64,000 bases of DNA from Haemonchus contortus (GCA_000469685.2 LS997564.1:32188843-32252842), one strand, 5' to 3'; numbered from the stretch's first letter, positions 47,277 to 59,492 are shown. Notes: generated by a model from the sequence alone, not told the origin. Program-made: numbers and translations.

Positions 47277-47970
47277 AACCGATCGATTGAAGCTGGGATT
47301 AGATCCCAGACTACGACGACTTCCTCCACCTCCTTCTACAGGGGCTCCAAGACCTTGGTCGAAATTCGCCATTAAAATTGCTCCGATGCTACATTAGTTG
47401 CTCCTCCCAGGGGTCTCACGTAATCCTCCTAGTGGAAGGACAAAGCCCACATCGAGTTATTGATATTTCTAAAAAGGTGTCGGGATAAAAAACGAAACTA
47501 GTTGTGGAGCAAGCAATTTCTTTTCATTTACGTCAAGTCACAGCCACGTAAACGTACGGCGGGAACCAACCCGACCGGACAAAATCTTTTCAGGCCTTAG
47601 CGATGGTTTTTCTGAAAGTTTATGTCTGGTGAATTGCTATCACCTTTTTCTACATTTTGAATCGTATTTCCGAACAAAGTTGAACAGGCAGTTCTCTGTT
47701 CGCGTTGGAAACCGGAACGCAGAACGCTTCCGCATGTCTTTCCTATTTGATCAAGTCGGTTTGCAAGTCGTTGACCATATTAGGACCTGCAATTGGAAAT
47801 ATAGGAGCCCAACAAACAAACACTTCTTCAAGGAGGAGCCGTGCCTTCAGATTTCAGTGGAATCCGTAGACGACCCTTCACGTCTTAACTGATAGTCAAA
47901 GGCTTTCGAAGATTATCGAGTTTCGTGGTAATAGTCAGGTGCTTTGAAATGCAGTGAAATTTTGATATCG

Positions 47971-48252
47971 GACGAGTTGGTGGCGCAGATGGTCCATTGC
48001 CAAGACACGCACTATCACATGCATGATCACGGGCTTGAATCCCGGATCGATATCCACCCAGGCCAACCAAGCCTTCCATCCTTCTGGGCCAGTTTGTTGG
48101 TACCATACTCATCTTGGGAGAATAAAAACAGCGACATGTTTATTGCTTGAGCGCAGGGAGTCATCGTACAGGCCGCATACCCATTCAATGCCACCATTAT
48201 GATTCTAAATTGAAGTCGAATGCAGAGCGCATACCATTACGGTGTTGATCAA
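47971..48252 (+). mobile_element. tRNA-headed SINE copy 7 (most complete head)
   Basis: GTTGGTGGCGCAGATGGTCC (about 47975-47994) resembles a tRNA A box, and GGGCTTGAATCCCGG at 48031-48045 a B box, spaced as in tRNA-derived promoters. The body follows: ATCGATATCCACCCAGGCC, CATCTTGGGAG, ATTCTAAATTGAAGTCGAATGC. This copy shows best that the family is a polymerase III SINE. Confidence 0.8.
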
Positions 48253-49455
48253 TAGCAAAAGACTTTATATTCCATCGATGGTTTGATGTAGTCGTTTTCA
48301 GCGTAAACAGGAACGTTCCATTCATTAAAGACTTCTTTTTCATCACGTAAACCAGCTCTACGTGTGTACATCTGACATTTGAATTTATACAGTCATTAAT
48401 TTTATATACCGTAACCGCTGAAGAACCCATTAAACCCACGGAAAACGGCAAAAAGCCGGGGATACGGTATACATACCTGCGTGCTTGGTCAACGAGTTGG
48501 TATCGAAATTATGCTAGGCTAGCAGAGGAAATTAGTGGATTGAACAAAAGCCTTTTTGAAAAAACATATAAGCGGTCACTTCCCAGTTCCCACAATCATA
48601 ATTGCCTCAGCCGCTATTCTATGCGAATCTCCATATCCTCTATGTACTGCTTGGGGAACGTACGAGACTCCTAGACTACCTTCTGAAAAGCTTTTCAATT
48701 GGGTGATCCGACTAAACAGAATCCATTATGTGTCATACCCATTAAAACGTAACAGATATCGAAACTAGGAAATGACGCCTTCTTAGGAAGAACCGCCCCC
48801 AAATGGACGAATCAACATGACGAAAGGATCACGCAGAATAGCGATAACGATATGAGATAAGATATGAGAGAATCAGAAATGTAAGGACAAGAATGGGTCA
48901 TTGAGTACTCTAGTGTCATTTTTTAATACGATGTTTTTTGGAACAGATGCAAAAATGCAGAAGTATGTACATAACAAGGGCGCTTTCAGTCTTCTGCGTT
49001 ATCGTACTGAAGCAATGGCGAATATGCCTATAAATTACAAAAAAGGTATACGGTATTGATAATAATTCTGTAAATGAGCGAGCAGTTCGCAAATAAGCAC
49101 TCACTTCGAGAAAAGACGAAATACGCCCACTCAGAAGGGTTACTAGTGTCCCGACAACTCATTCAAATTCGAATAATTGTGATTCATGTCCATCATGGCC
49201 TGATTTTATTTGCCACCTACTCAGCCTCTTGGGTATTCTGCACAGTTTGAACGATTTTCACATTAGTAAACCAAAGATCAGCTCGTTTTGAACTGGCCGT
49301 AACAGAGGGAAACGAGAAATGATCCGGAATGATAAAATACAGTAGTAAATGAATGTTGTGTCGTTCATGAGCCATCATCACCTACTTATGAACCAGTATT
49401 CGTACGCAGAATGATCTCATGCTGGTAAGACTTGAAGAGCATTATCTATTTTTAT

Positions 49456-49709
49456 CACTTTTACACACGCATGGTCCTGGTTTGAATCCCGGTTCGTTAT
49501 CCGCCTAGGTCAACCGAGTATTCCATCCCTCCGGGGGTTGATTAATTTGTAACAGACCGTCTGGGAGGAGAAAGCAATGATTTGTACAACAGCTGGCCAC
49601 CGCAATTCATTGTATAGATCACATACACATTCAAGACGCCACAAAGATTCTGAATGGAAGTCGAAGGCAAGGCGCACTCCTCAGAAGGTGTCAGTCAATG
49701 CACAAAGAC
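49456..49709 (+). mobile_element. tRNA-headed SINE copy 8
   Basis: The head retains CACGCATGGTCCTGG and TTTGAATCCCGG (B box). The body has TATCCGCCTAGGTCAACCGAG, GACCGTCTGGGAGGAG, GCTGGCCACCGCAATTCATT and AATGGAAGTCGAAGGC. It ends near GTCAATGCACAAAGAC. Confidence 0.8.
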
Positions 49710-50058
49710 CTCACGCTTCAGATTCTAAAAAGAACTTTTAAAATGACCCAAAGCGTGATATTGCCCTTCAGCTTATGGTTAATGGGAGAAACAAGTACAA
49801 TGAAGGGAACAGATGCCAAGGAGTAAAACACTAGGGATTTGTGCATGGCACCTTTCCTGAAAAAAGCGAGGAAGCCCTACCGTAGAGCAGAGTATGCACT
49901 AAAACAATTTGTACCGTGTTTTCCGGTCCATGCAAAATACCTTGGAAAGACAAATCATCTATCATCTCGGGTAATGCTCCAAATAGTATCTACAAGAGTT
50001 TTTGAATTGTAAACATGAGTTGTTCTATAGAGCTGGAAGGGACATGCTTGCAAATAAA

Positions 50059-50092
50059 CACACACAACAACAACAACAACAACAACAACAAA
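50059..50092 (+). repeat. (CAA)n microsatellite
   Basis: About nine CAA units, preceded by CACA. Confidence 0.95.
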
Positions 50093-50289
50093 AGCAAGAA
50101 ACTATCGACACGCATAATGGCACAAAAAATTGAAAATAAATCAAAATAGAGTGGTCCTTTCCGGATTAGTCATGCATCTACCGCAGTTCCTTACCTCTGA
50201 AGCAAAACAGAATAGAGATAATATCACCTGATAAAACAAGTTACTATTGGAGTTATTCGCACTTTACCTAGGTAATCACTTAACTTGAT

Positions 50290-50589
50290 CTCAGATTCGA
50301 ACCCCTGACCGTGCTCACCATCTCACACGCACGGTCACGGTTCAAATCCCGGATCGATATCCGCCTGGGCCAACCAAGCTCCTCATCTCTCCGGGATCGG
50401 TAAATTGGTACCAGACTCGTGTGAGAGGATAAAAGCACTGACTTGTACATCTGCTGGCCACAGCAATTTATTGTATAGGCCACATACGCATTCATTACGC
50501 CGCTACGAATCTGAACAGAAGTAGAATGCGTGAGCGCATCCCTTAGACTGGATTGATTAAAGCCCCAAGACATTATCCCTTATCCTTTC
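50290..50589 (+). mobile_element. tRNA-headed SINE copy 9 with perfect target duplication
   Basis: The element is 300 bp and is flanked by ATCACTTAACTTGAT at 50275-50289 and 50590-50604, a perfect 15-bp duplication typical of LINE-driven retroposition. The head has an inverted partial copy of the B-box region (GATTCGAACCCCTGACCGTG) facing CACGGTCACGGTTCAAATCC, so its 5' end is a hairpin rather than a standard A box. The body agrees well with copies 3, 7 and 8, and it ends GATTGATTAAAGCCCCAAGAC plus a short tail. Confidence 0.92.
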
Positions 50590-51804
50590 ATCACTTAACT
50601 TGATTTATTTGCTGCCCCTTTATGTCATGAAAGATAAAAATACTGGAAAAGTGGTACGGATCCGAAAGAGTAAGCCCCATGACTTTGAGCTAGCAAATGC
50701 CCAGCCAGAATGGACAATCAGCTATCGATCACATTCATGGAGAGATAGCTTAAATCCATTCGATCAAAACCTCCTTGTTCCACACACAGTACGTCTCCAT
50801 TACAGTATCCAGCACTCCCGTATTGATTACTACGGCTGATCTACCGAAGAGAAACGTTGAAAAAAGCCAAAATAAGTTGAGCATTGAAAAAGATCATGCA
50901 AGCATTAGAAAAGGGATAGAACGATCAACTAAAAATTGGCTCTTTCGGTTTTTTCATCAAATTACAAATTCGGAGTCCACGTTATGACGTAGCTATCGGA
51001 GCAGATTACTTACTGCATTCGTCCTAGGTGTGCTAACCGTTAGGACGAATCATTACTGATGACTTTACAATGTGAATTTGACGAATGAACAGTCATATGG
51101 ATTGATGAAAGAACGTCCGCTAAGATCGAACTGTACAATGCATCACTGTGTCATTGATAAGTGCGGAACGTTCATCGTTCTGACACACACAAGTGCTTGA
51201 ACTGACAAACACACCTATTCAGGGGTTTTTTCCTTCAATAAAGGATAACAAATGAAACCCATCATTAGTGATTTAGTCCACACTTTGAATACCACCCTCA
51301 ACTATGGTCTTATACTCCAAATTGCCGATATTTTCTGCGAATCTAATAAAAAACCAACCAATACCGAATGAATCACTAGGACCACCAGTATTGACTCGAA
51401 AACAAAGGAAAAAATAGAACAGAGGCAAGAAGGTGTCACGAAGGAGTATCACTGGAACACGGACTTCACTTACGCGTACAGGTGGACTGCTTTCCCCTGT
51501 GGAAGAAGGGTCTTTTCTCCGCATTTTGCCATTTCCGCACATTCGGGGACTTTTCAAAACATTTTCTTGAACACCATTGTTGAATGGTTTCATCAGCGTC
51601 TCCAAAACAAGTTAGATTTGCTCGTTAAAGTTGGATCACCCGAAATCATTCAGGTGACTTCCATTCTTTCTGTATCTTCTGGTAATCCTAGAACTTTACG
51701 GGTTCCTGATCTGGTGGCTTCTACTGGCCTATATCAAACTTTCTGAAAAGCATACAGTCAAAAAGATAAGCTGCGGTGAACTCATTCATTCAAGGAACCA
51801 CATA

Positions 51805-52330
51805 CAGTAGCGTTCAAAAGTCTTCGGCGAAATGCTTTGACGCTTTTTCGTTCATAACTTTTTTCTTAGTAGATCAAATCGCACGAAATTTGGATATGTT
51901 TAACTAGAGCATATTTCACCCTACCCGACACTATTTGCCCGTGAAGCTGCAATATCCACAGATAGAGCAAGGGGTTTGTTGCGGTAGCAGATTTTGCTAA
52001 AAGTAAAGTTGTTGACGTCTGCACTTATTCGCACCTTATGTGCGTTTTTCTCATTTATTGGGTTTGGCATTCCCACTCGTACACTTCAGACATGACAAAA
52101 ATGAAAGTGATTCTAGAAGGAACACCATCTGTATTTGTAGTCGATTTTGAGTTCATGCTATTTAGAATATCTGGAACATGGTCAGATTGCAAGTTAATAG
52201 TGGTAAATATTCACAATACACCCACGCCCAAAATATAGAAATTTCCCATGATTAGATCCAGTAGGGAAGGAGCTGCGAATAAAAAGTACGGCTAAAGAAC
52301 CATTTCACCGAAGACTTTAGAGCGCTACTG
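51805..52330. mobile_element. Tc1-type MITE, 526 bp
   Basis: Terminal inverted repeats match at 27 of 30 positions: CAGTAGCGTTCAAAAGTCTT at 51805 and CAGTAGCGCTCTAAAGTCTT reading inward from 52330. TA dinucleotides flank both ends (51803-51804, 52331-52332), the Tc1/mariner target duplication. There is no transposase reading frame, so it is a non-autonomous element. Confidence 0.88.
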
Positions 52331-52962
52331 TAAATGAATTATTAGGTTGCAAGGAGAGTACATACTTGCCGTTTCCACGTACGCGCCATAAAAATTAAAA
52401 TTTTGGCGGCTTTCAAATTAGACCAATCGATTACTTAGGTGAGCCATAAGTTGCTCTTTCTGTCTCTTTCTGTCAGAGCACTTTTCACGAAATTTCGTAA
52501 AATTTCAAAATATTCAAGGCGTTTCTATAAAAAAGGGGTGAGAGTGCTTTTCGGACGGCTTTAATTAACGAGTTCAAGCTTGGCGGAACTGCCAACGGAG
52601 CGGCTACAAACATCAACGTTGCATGGGGAGAAGGCGCTACGTTGAAGCAAACGATTCAAGTTGAAAAATGAAGGCGAATAACTGGAAGGCAAAGAGCTTT
52701 TCGTCGACCATCTTTAGTTGGTCACGATGAATCGCTAAGAGCAGTCGAAGAAGATCGACGTCAACCACTGAAAGAGGCTACAAAGCATATGAGCGTTTCC
52801 CATACAGTCGTAACTGACCACCTCATGCAGCTTGGAAAGGTGAAGAAACTTGATAATTGGATGCACGCCAACTCACGGAGCAGCACCAATTGAGGCACCT
52901 AGAAATTTCAAGTTTCTTGCTGAGGAGGAATGACTTTGGGTCATTTCTTCGTTGTATTGTAA

Positions 52963-55943
52963 CTTCTTCTTCCTCTTCTCCCTAGCGTTAATACCGCGCC
53001 GTTTCAGGGTCCGCTATTCTTGTCAGCCGTCTCCATTTCATTCTATCTACGGCATCTTCTGCCGTCACCTTGGTTTCGCCGAGGTCCTTCTCGATCACGT
53101 CCCATCATCTCTTCTTGGGGCTCCCCGTGGTCGCTTACCTTGAGCCTCGAACTCTATTGCCTACCTGATCGGATGGCTCTGTGGTCCTCTTAGTACATCC
53201 TCCTGCTCTCCCACCTTTATTTGAAGTGGGGCTGTTTGCATAGCTGCCCTGAATTCTCCATTTTTGACCCGATCCAGCAGCGTCCAGCCGCAAGCCCATC
53301 TGAGCATTCTCATTTCAGCGGAGTGGAGCTGTCCTTCATCCTTCATGGGATTTACTCACGGGCCCCAACACTCACTGCCGTAAGCATCGTGGGCCTTACC
53401 ACTGTCCAATACACCTTTCCTTTGAGAGTCCTAGAGCACCGACGGCGACAGAGGATACCGGTGGACTCCTTCCACTTCATACATGCCGTATTTATTCGGG
53501 ATTTAACGGACTTTGCCCACGCTACCATCAGCGGCCAGATCACTCCCCAGCTAGCGGAAGTCCTAGACTTTCGACGGCCGTCGTCGATTGACTCCGTGCC
53601 CTCCTCGGGGCTGAGGAACTTGGTCTTATACTCGTTCAGCCGGAGCCTATTCTCCGCCAACATCCTCTGCCATTTTTGGAGCTTGTCCTGAGGTTGTTCC
53701 TTGCTCTCCGCTATCAGAGTGATATCATTAGCGTAGAGGATGGTCTTAAGTGGTCCATCCATGAGTTCTTGTGCGATGACGTCCATCGTGAGCAGGAAGA
53801 GGAACGGGTCCAGAGCTGATCCCTGGGGTAACCCAACCATGACATCTATTGCTCCGGTTTGGCCGTGTGCGGTGCGTTTTGTTGTATTGAAGCCATGGTG
53901 CATTCGTTTTCGGAGCGCTCTCCAGAGGACTTGTCACGGGAGACGACCGAACGCCTTCTCCAGATCGAGGAAGGCTAGGTAGCAGGGTCTACGCTTTTCT
54001 CGATACTTGTCCATAACTTGCCTACATATGAAGATGGCATCCGTTATAGACCTCTCAGGCATGAAGCCGATTTGGTCCTGGAACTGGAACCAACTCTCTC
54101 AATCTTAAGTCGACCAGCCGCTCGTACGGTTTCATCGTGTTAGCAGTTAACCTGATTCTCCGGTGGTTTAAAACACCATCGCGTCCCCCTTCTGCTTGAA
54201 GATGGGAACGATACTACTCCTCCTCACGCATCTGGGGTTCTTCCTTTATGCTCAGGAATCGAGGAGCCACTTTGTCATGTGCTTGCCTTCCATGCCTCGA
54301 TCGGTACTCCATCCCGACCAGTTGCCTTCCCAAACTTCATTTTTTCCATTGCTATATGCACATCGTTCTCTGTCCGAGACTTGTGGGGCCAGCCGTTGCC
54401 TCTAACTGGGAGCTGTTCTTACGGGCGAGTTCTTCGTTAAGGAACCCGTCGAAGTATTCCTTCAGTATTCCTTCCACCTAGTCCTGACCTCGCTATGCCT
54501 CCTCAGGATTGCACCCTCGCTGTTCCTGACGGACTTCACCACCCCGATGTTCTTATTGGCGCGGTGACGCGATTTCGCCGGGCGGAGGAAGAATTTCTCT
54601 CCTCTCAGATTGTAGAGCTTCTCGTACAAGGCGTCCATTTCTTCGCCTTTGCGAGAGCCGCCTTGGCGAGCCTCTTGAAAGTTCTGTAGGCAGCTAAGTC
54701 TCCTAAAGCTCGCGTCCTTAGCCAGCGCTTGTAAGCCGATTTCTTCTGCCTTACAACTCGTCGGACATCATCGTTCTAGAACCATGCTTCCTTTTCCCCT
54801 CGATACCACCTCGAGCTTCCCCTAGCGTTCCCTTTGCACATCGCAGAATGACCTTCATTGCTCTAAGTCTGCTGGATTGACCCTTCGGGATTTGGAAGTC
54901 AAGCTTCCAGTACCTTCTTTTTGAGGTGATCTCTTTCGAATCGGAGCAACTCTCACCACCGTATCCTCCGTCCCAATCTTGTCCTCGATTCCTTCAAAAG
55001 ATCGATGCCTATATCTGCTAGAAGAGGCCTGTGCTGTGGAGCCAGATCTTCTCCAGACAGTACATTGATGTCGTTTACAGTTTTGAGGGACGATCTTCTT
55101 ACCAGCACATGGTCTATTTCCGTTTCTTTCCCTCCGCTGCTGTAGGTTACCTTCTGAGACTTCCTTTTCGTGAAGAAGGTTATGCAGAATGCCAAGTCGT
55201 AGGCTATGGCCAGAGCAGAACCTCTCTCCTTCTTCGTTTCTGACCCCTACTTCTCTGCCTCCATTTATTCTTTCCAGCCCCTCCTTTCACTGCCGACGTG
55301 CCCATTGAAATCACCTCCGCCGGAACTGATCGGATGGTCTCGTCAAGGCTCAGCTAGAACTCATCCTTTTCGTAGACGGGGCAGTCGGCTTGAGGTGCGT
55401 ACACTGATACATATTACTGTAAATTACCCCTCCGTGTCTATCCTCACAGCCGTGATTCGACTGCTAATCCTGCTGACGGCGAGTCTTTCAGGGATTCTGC
55501 CACTGCTATGGTCACACCATTTCGTTTGGTGTCTTTTCGTTGTAGAAGAGTTTGACACCCTCTCTAATTTCTCTGACCTTTGCTACCTTCCAGCGGGTCT
55601 CTCGAAGGCATGAGACTTAGATGTTCCTGAGTTTCATAAGATCAGCGACCTCTTGGGACATGCCAGCAAGCCATCCTACATTTAGAGTCCCCATTCGAAC
55701 TTTGGCCGAGGTCGTTCCGTCCTCGGTAGCCCTCGCATACTGTCCACAGAACTCGGGTCCTGTGCGCCACTTCCGGGTGAAGTCCCAGCTTTATCACTGA
55801 TACTTTTTGAGACTCTAGACATGTTTGTTGTGACTGGGTTTCTCCATCAGCCGGCCTGTCATCCTGGGCCTGACGCTGGTACCGATGCCATTTTTGCGAT
55901 TTTGCAAGGCATAGAGTTGCCTCGGAACGGATTGAACTCACAC
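52963..55943 (-). mobile_element. RTE-clade LINE inserted in mariner, with target duplication
   Basis: The insertion is bounded by TCTTCGTTGTATTGTAA (52946-52962) and TCTTCGTTGTCTTGTAA (55944-55960), a 17-bp duplication with one mismatch. The interrupted mariner frame reads up to one copy and resumes after the other. The element is in minus orientation and its 3' end is a GAA-rich short tail, as in RTE elements. At 2.98 kb it is near full length for RTE. Confidence 0.92.
53161..55712 (-). pseudogene. RTE endonuclease-reverse transcriptase, inactivated
   Basis: Reading the minus strand, an APE-type endonuclease begins near 55697 (MGTLNVGWLAGMSQEVADLM) and ends near 54950 (SGGKETEIDHVLVRR and HRPLLADIGID). 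Reverse transcriptase follows, with LPQGSALDPFLFLLTMDVI at about 53820, the catalytic box at about 53740, and a C-terminal HSAEMRMLRWACGWTLLDRV near 53320. The box is YAND instead of YADD, losing an essential Asp. Several frameshifts and stops break the frame. The family resembles RTE copies common in nematode genomes. Confidence 0.9.
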
Positions 55944-56499
55944 TCTTCGTTGTCTTGTAAAGAGTAATAAAAAATGGATTGTATGTGGAAACAGAAAACT
56001 TTTCTCGGTGGATAGGTGTAGATGAGCCTGCAAGAGCTTTTCGCAAGCCAATTTCACACGTCAAGAAGATACACACAACCAAAGGGAATATAGCCAGCAC
56101 TGGTGAATCGCCTGTTTTTGCACGACAGTGGCCAACCGCATGTGTCACAAATCGTCTTCCAGAAGTTGAACGAGCTGTGGATAAAACTGTCCTTCATCCA
56201 CACTATTCATCAGACCTGTCAGCAACTCATATCCATTTATTTTAGCATCTCGACAACTTTTTGGTGGATCAAGAATTCAAAAGTCAAAGCGGCTTGGAAG
56301 CTGCCTTTCTCGAGTTCTTGAAATTCAAACCACCAGTCTTTGATGGCAATGGAATGAGTAACCTCGCGGCACGCTGGCAAAAATGTGTAGAGTCCAATAG
56401 GACTTATATTGAATAAAAATGTTCACTTTGTGATGAGTTGTGATATTTTGAAAACAAGCTGTCGAAACGGCAAGAACTTTCCTTACAACCTAATATTTG

Positions 56500-58890
56500 T
56501 AGCTTCACGATGAACTGCGCAGAAGAAGACATGCAGTTAGAAAAATTCAGAGAAAGGGGGGTAAATGTCGGTTCCCACTTGGTTGGTAGTCCTTGAGATA
56601 TACTGTCCGCTATGAAAGAGATCTAAGGTATAAGTCATTCCTTGCTCAGACAGCGTCCTTATTCGTCTAGCCAATCCGCTGAGCAGCCTATCAAAAACGA
56701 AAAGGAACCCTATAATATAGCTCGTTATCAGTATTTACTCCTGAAACTTTCGGTAAACAGCTCCATATTTCACCTGTTCTTCGACGCTGCGATGATAATC
56801 CCTCTCTCTTTATCCCTAATGTCTTTTTCAGGAACAAGCTGATCGAGTCACACAGGGTGGGCGAGTTCTGAGCAAACTCTCGGCTTCGTTGCTGTAAGGG
56901 ATAAAGAGCACGGGGCCAGAAAGCACAATTGTGTGTTCGAGCTTCGATCGAGGGCGAAGTTCTGCCTAGGAGTCTGTCAAAAAAAGCAAACCAACCTGAT
57001 CAAGTGGGCTCGAGTAATCACCTAGAAACGGATGAAGCTGGGATTATTGGGCAGGACTCAAAACTGATTTTCTTGGAACCCGTGTTTACAATTCTCGTAA
57101 TATCATTACTATACGCGTCTAATCCAATAATTACCGCGCAGATTACGGTAGCTACACTTTCCAGCAGTGGCTGGCAGCTATACTCGGTAAAGATAATAAA
57201 GAGCATTCACACTGAGAGGGGGAGAGTGAAGTTTGAACTAGTGAAGGAAATGAACTTTTTTTTTATGCAAAATTGTTTGCAGTGAATCAGGAAAGTAATT
57301 ACTGTAATAGCCGGAAACAAAATAAATTACAGTTAGCACGAATTACATTTTGTTGCACACCTGTGAATTATTTTGCAGAATATTAAAGGGATGTAGTACG
57401 TCAAAACATTCAAAAGTACCCAAACTTGGCCCTATATTTGCCAAAAAAGGCCAAAATCCTTGACATTCGAAACCAGAGAGGCAGGCATATTCAACGGTAA
57501 CTGGGGGAAAGGGGATTCTCTTCGGGAAAGGGGACCGCATGAGCGGAAGGAGTAACGCTGTCGGGCTGGGTAATAGTCCATTTTGAAAAATTTAAAAAAT
57601 TCCTTGTTGAATCTGGCTCCTTTTAAATTTTCGCTTTTCACCGAACGGTCATTGCTTATTCTAAATTGAGTAGGCACAGGTAGGCACAGAGGTAGGTTGC
57701 ACTTTCTGTTGTTGTGAGGAGAGGGAGAAGAAGGAGGGGGGGGGGGTCAAATTTCAATAAGGTCTTATTGACACAGATATTTTTGACGGCACTGCTTGAC
57801 CATGAAAAAAATCACAATATGACTCAAAGTAGCTCCTGGGAGCCATCCCAGTGAAGTTGTGACCATAACAGTAAGCGTTGGATTGTACTCATACTTGGTC
57901 CTAACCACCGGCTAGACTACGGTACTGGATGATCAGCCAGTAACTTACAGTGGAAATCGGTGGAGGCATGAGATGTTAAATCGACAGACTTTTTATTCGG
58001 TGATTCCACACTCTTCAACCAAAGGAGAGCAGAAGCCCGATTGAATAGGGCGAACTGACCAACATAATTAGCAGTCGGTATCTTGGCCCCTTTACACTTC
58101 TCACATCCCAAATTAGTATTTCCTGAATGCTTCCATGGATGTTTTTAGTACTATTCTGTGAGCGAAGAAATAGTGATGGTAATATTCGTTTTGAACGACA
58201 CCACCTGCATCACATATCGTCCTGTTGATCATCGATTTCCTCGGGCATGCTCTAGAAACGTCGTAATTCCTCCCCTGTCGTGAGCCAGAGCAATCTAGTG
58301 AATTGTCCTCGCTTAGGGGACACGAGGCACAGCATTACTCTAGTTAAAGCTATCGTAAAGCCAGACCATCGAGTCGAAGGCCCAAATGACCGGTATAGTG
58401 GAAAAATACCAAGGTTTCTCATGTCGAGCGGTCAAAAAGTAACCCTTGATGGGGTTGTAGCTGGCAAACTCATCTCTAAGGTAGCGAAGGACTTACTACG
58501 ATTTTCCATAACACCTCCAACCCTGACTGCTTAGCACCACCCAACACCATGAAAAAAGTGCTGCAGTCTATTTTTTTCAGTTCGGCTCCTGCAAACTTCT
58601 CTTGTGGACTTAGGAAGAACAGTCTACCTCACAGAATGGCCTTGCGGAAGGGGTAAGGCCCAGCCCTAAATGAGGGCTATCCTCTCGTGGACTTCACACA
58701 TATGAAGGTTGGTATGAGATCGATGGTAATCAACGAGGAAGTACCTTGGTCGCGAGCTGTTCCTTTCAAACGATCCCAGCAGAAGTCAATTGACTAGCAC
58801 CACTCATCACTACTCGCACAGGTGAATCGAGCTACACAGGCTTCTCCCTGGTTCGGCAGTACCTACATGTAACGGAAGGGAAGGCTGTCA
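56500..58890. other. region with no supported gene
   Basis: No open frame here has a recognisable domain. A G11 tract is at 57736-57746. TACGGTA motifs occur near 57135 and 57917. Nothing else stood out. Confidence 0.45.
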
Positions 58891-58897
58891 GAAAGAG

Positions 58898-59125
58898 TAA
58901 ACCATAATGACGCGATTCGAATGCTGATTCGATACCCGCCTAAGCCAACCTAGCCTCCTATGCCTTTGGGTCGATCATTTCTTACTAGACTCGTCCGGAT
59001 GGATAAAGCACCGACTTATCACTTGGCTAGCTATCGTAAGTCATGGTACACACATTCAATGCGCCTCTGCGATTCTGGGAGTCGAGTGGCGCATCCCTCA
59101 AACGGCATTGATCAACTCCAGAGAC
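58898..59125 (+). mobile_element. tRNA-headed SINE copy 10
   Basis: Plus-oriented diverged copy with GATTCGATACCCGCCTAAGCC, TACTAGACTCGTCCGGATGG, GATTCTGGGAGTCGAGTGGCG and a 3' end GATCAACTCCAGAGAC. That last sequence is the target duplicated by the foldback insertion that follows. Confidence 0.72.
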
Positions 59126-59220
59126 CATGTGCGACTATCGTTTAATCTTGGCATAGTATAGATGTAACTTGGGAGGTCTCTTTGAAGCCACAACCAAGAT
59201 GATACAATGATTTTTATTCT

Positions 59221-59254
59221 GCTAACGTTTCGGCCAATCGCCTTCGTCAGAGCC
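59221..59254 (-). ncRNA. hammerhead-ribozyme-like motif, left arm
   Basis: The inverted copy of the right-arm motif, with the same CTGACGA and GAAA core. Its stem I is one pair shorter because a T replaces the matching base at the outer end. If transcribed as one RNA the two arms would also pair with each other, competing with the ribozyme folds. Confidence 0.55.
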
Positions 59255-59457
59255 TGGAAGCCAAAAAATATTTGAGATTCATCCTGGACAAACGACGTTC
59301 AGACCTCAGCTTAGTTCAGGTGTGGCCTATAGATACCTAGGAAAGTATTGAAAATCACAAAAGGTAACCCACCTTAGATGTCACAAGAAGACCGTTGACC
59401 AGGTCAGGTCTGAACGTCGTTTGTCCAGGATGAATCTCAAATATTTTTTGGCTTCCA

Positions 59458-59492
59458 GGCTCTGACGAAGGCGATTGGCCGAAACGTTAGCC
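59458..59492 (+). ncRNA. hammerhead-ribozyme-like motif, right arm
   Basis: Stem I GGCT/AGCC (59458-59461 with 59489-59492) encloses the core CTGACGA (59462-59468), a stem II GGC/GCC with loop GATTG, GAAA at 59481-59484, an AC/GT minimal stem III and U at the cleavage position (59488). One extra A (59469) sits at the base of stem II, which departs from the ideal and may weaken activity. The short stem III is typical of hammerheads in Penelope-like elements. Confidence 0.6.

Larger units (their letters stand above)
52620..56416 (+). pseudogene. mariner transposase, interrupted and decayed
   Basis: The 5' part (to 52945) encodes pieces of the DNA-binding domain (RPSLVGHDESLRAVEEDRR, SVSHTVVTDHLMQLGKVKK) and RRNDFGSFLRCIVT. 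After the RTE the frame resumes at 55961 with KKWIVCGNRKLFSRWIGVDE, then HDSGQPHVSQIVFQKLNEL, then SSDLS and LAARWQKCVESNRTYIE with stop at 56414-56416. The DDD34D family normally has DEKW at the first catalytic Asp; here it reads NKKW, so the catalytic residue is lost. Stops and frameshifts are frequent and part of the centre is missing. Confidence 0.88.
52342..56493 (+). mobile_element. mariner element split by an RTE insertion
   Basis: The ends read TTAGGTTGCAAGGAGAGT and, inverted, TTAGGTTGTAAGGAAAGT, each followed inward by TTGCCGTTTC. TA flanks both ends (52340-52341, 56494-56495). Without the inserted RTE and one target copy the element is about 1.15 kb, slightly below the usual 1.2-1.3 kb. 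Its transposase is decayed. Confidence 0.9.

Noticed and set aside
53221..53691. 156-codon + strand open frame
   Set aside because: It is the antisense of the RTE reverse transcriptase.
55642..56148. 168-codon minus-strand open frame
   Set aside because: It crosses the RTE 5' end, the target duplication and antisense mariner; no coherent protein.
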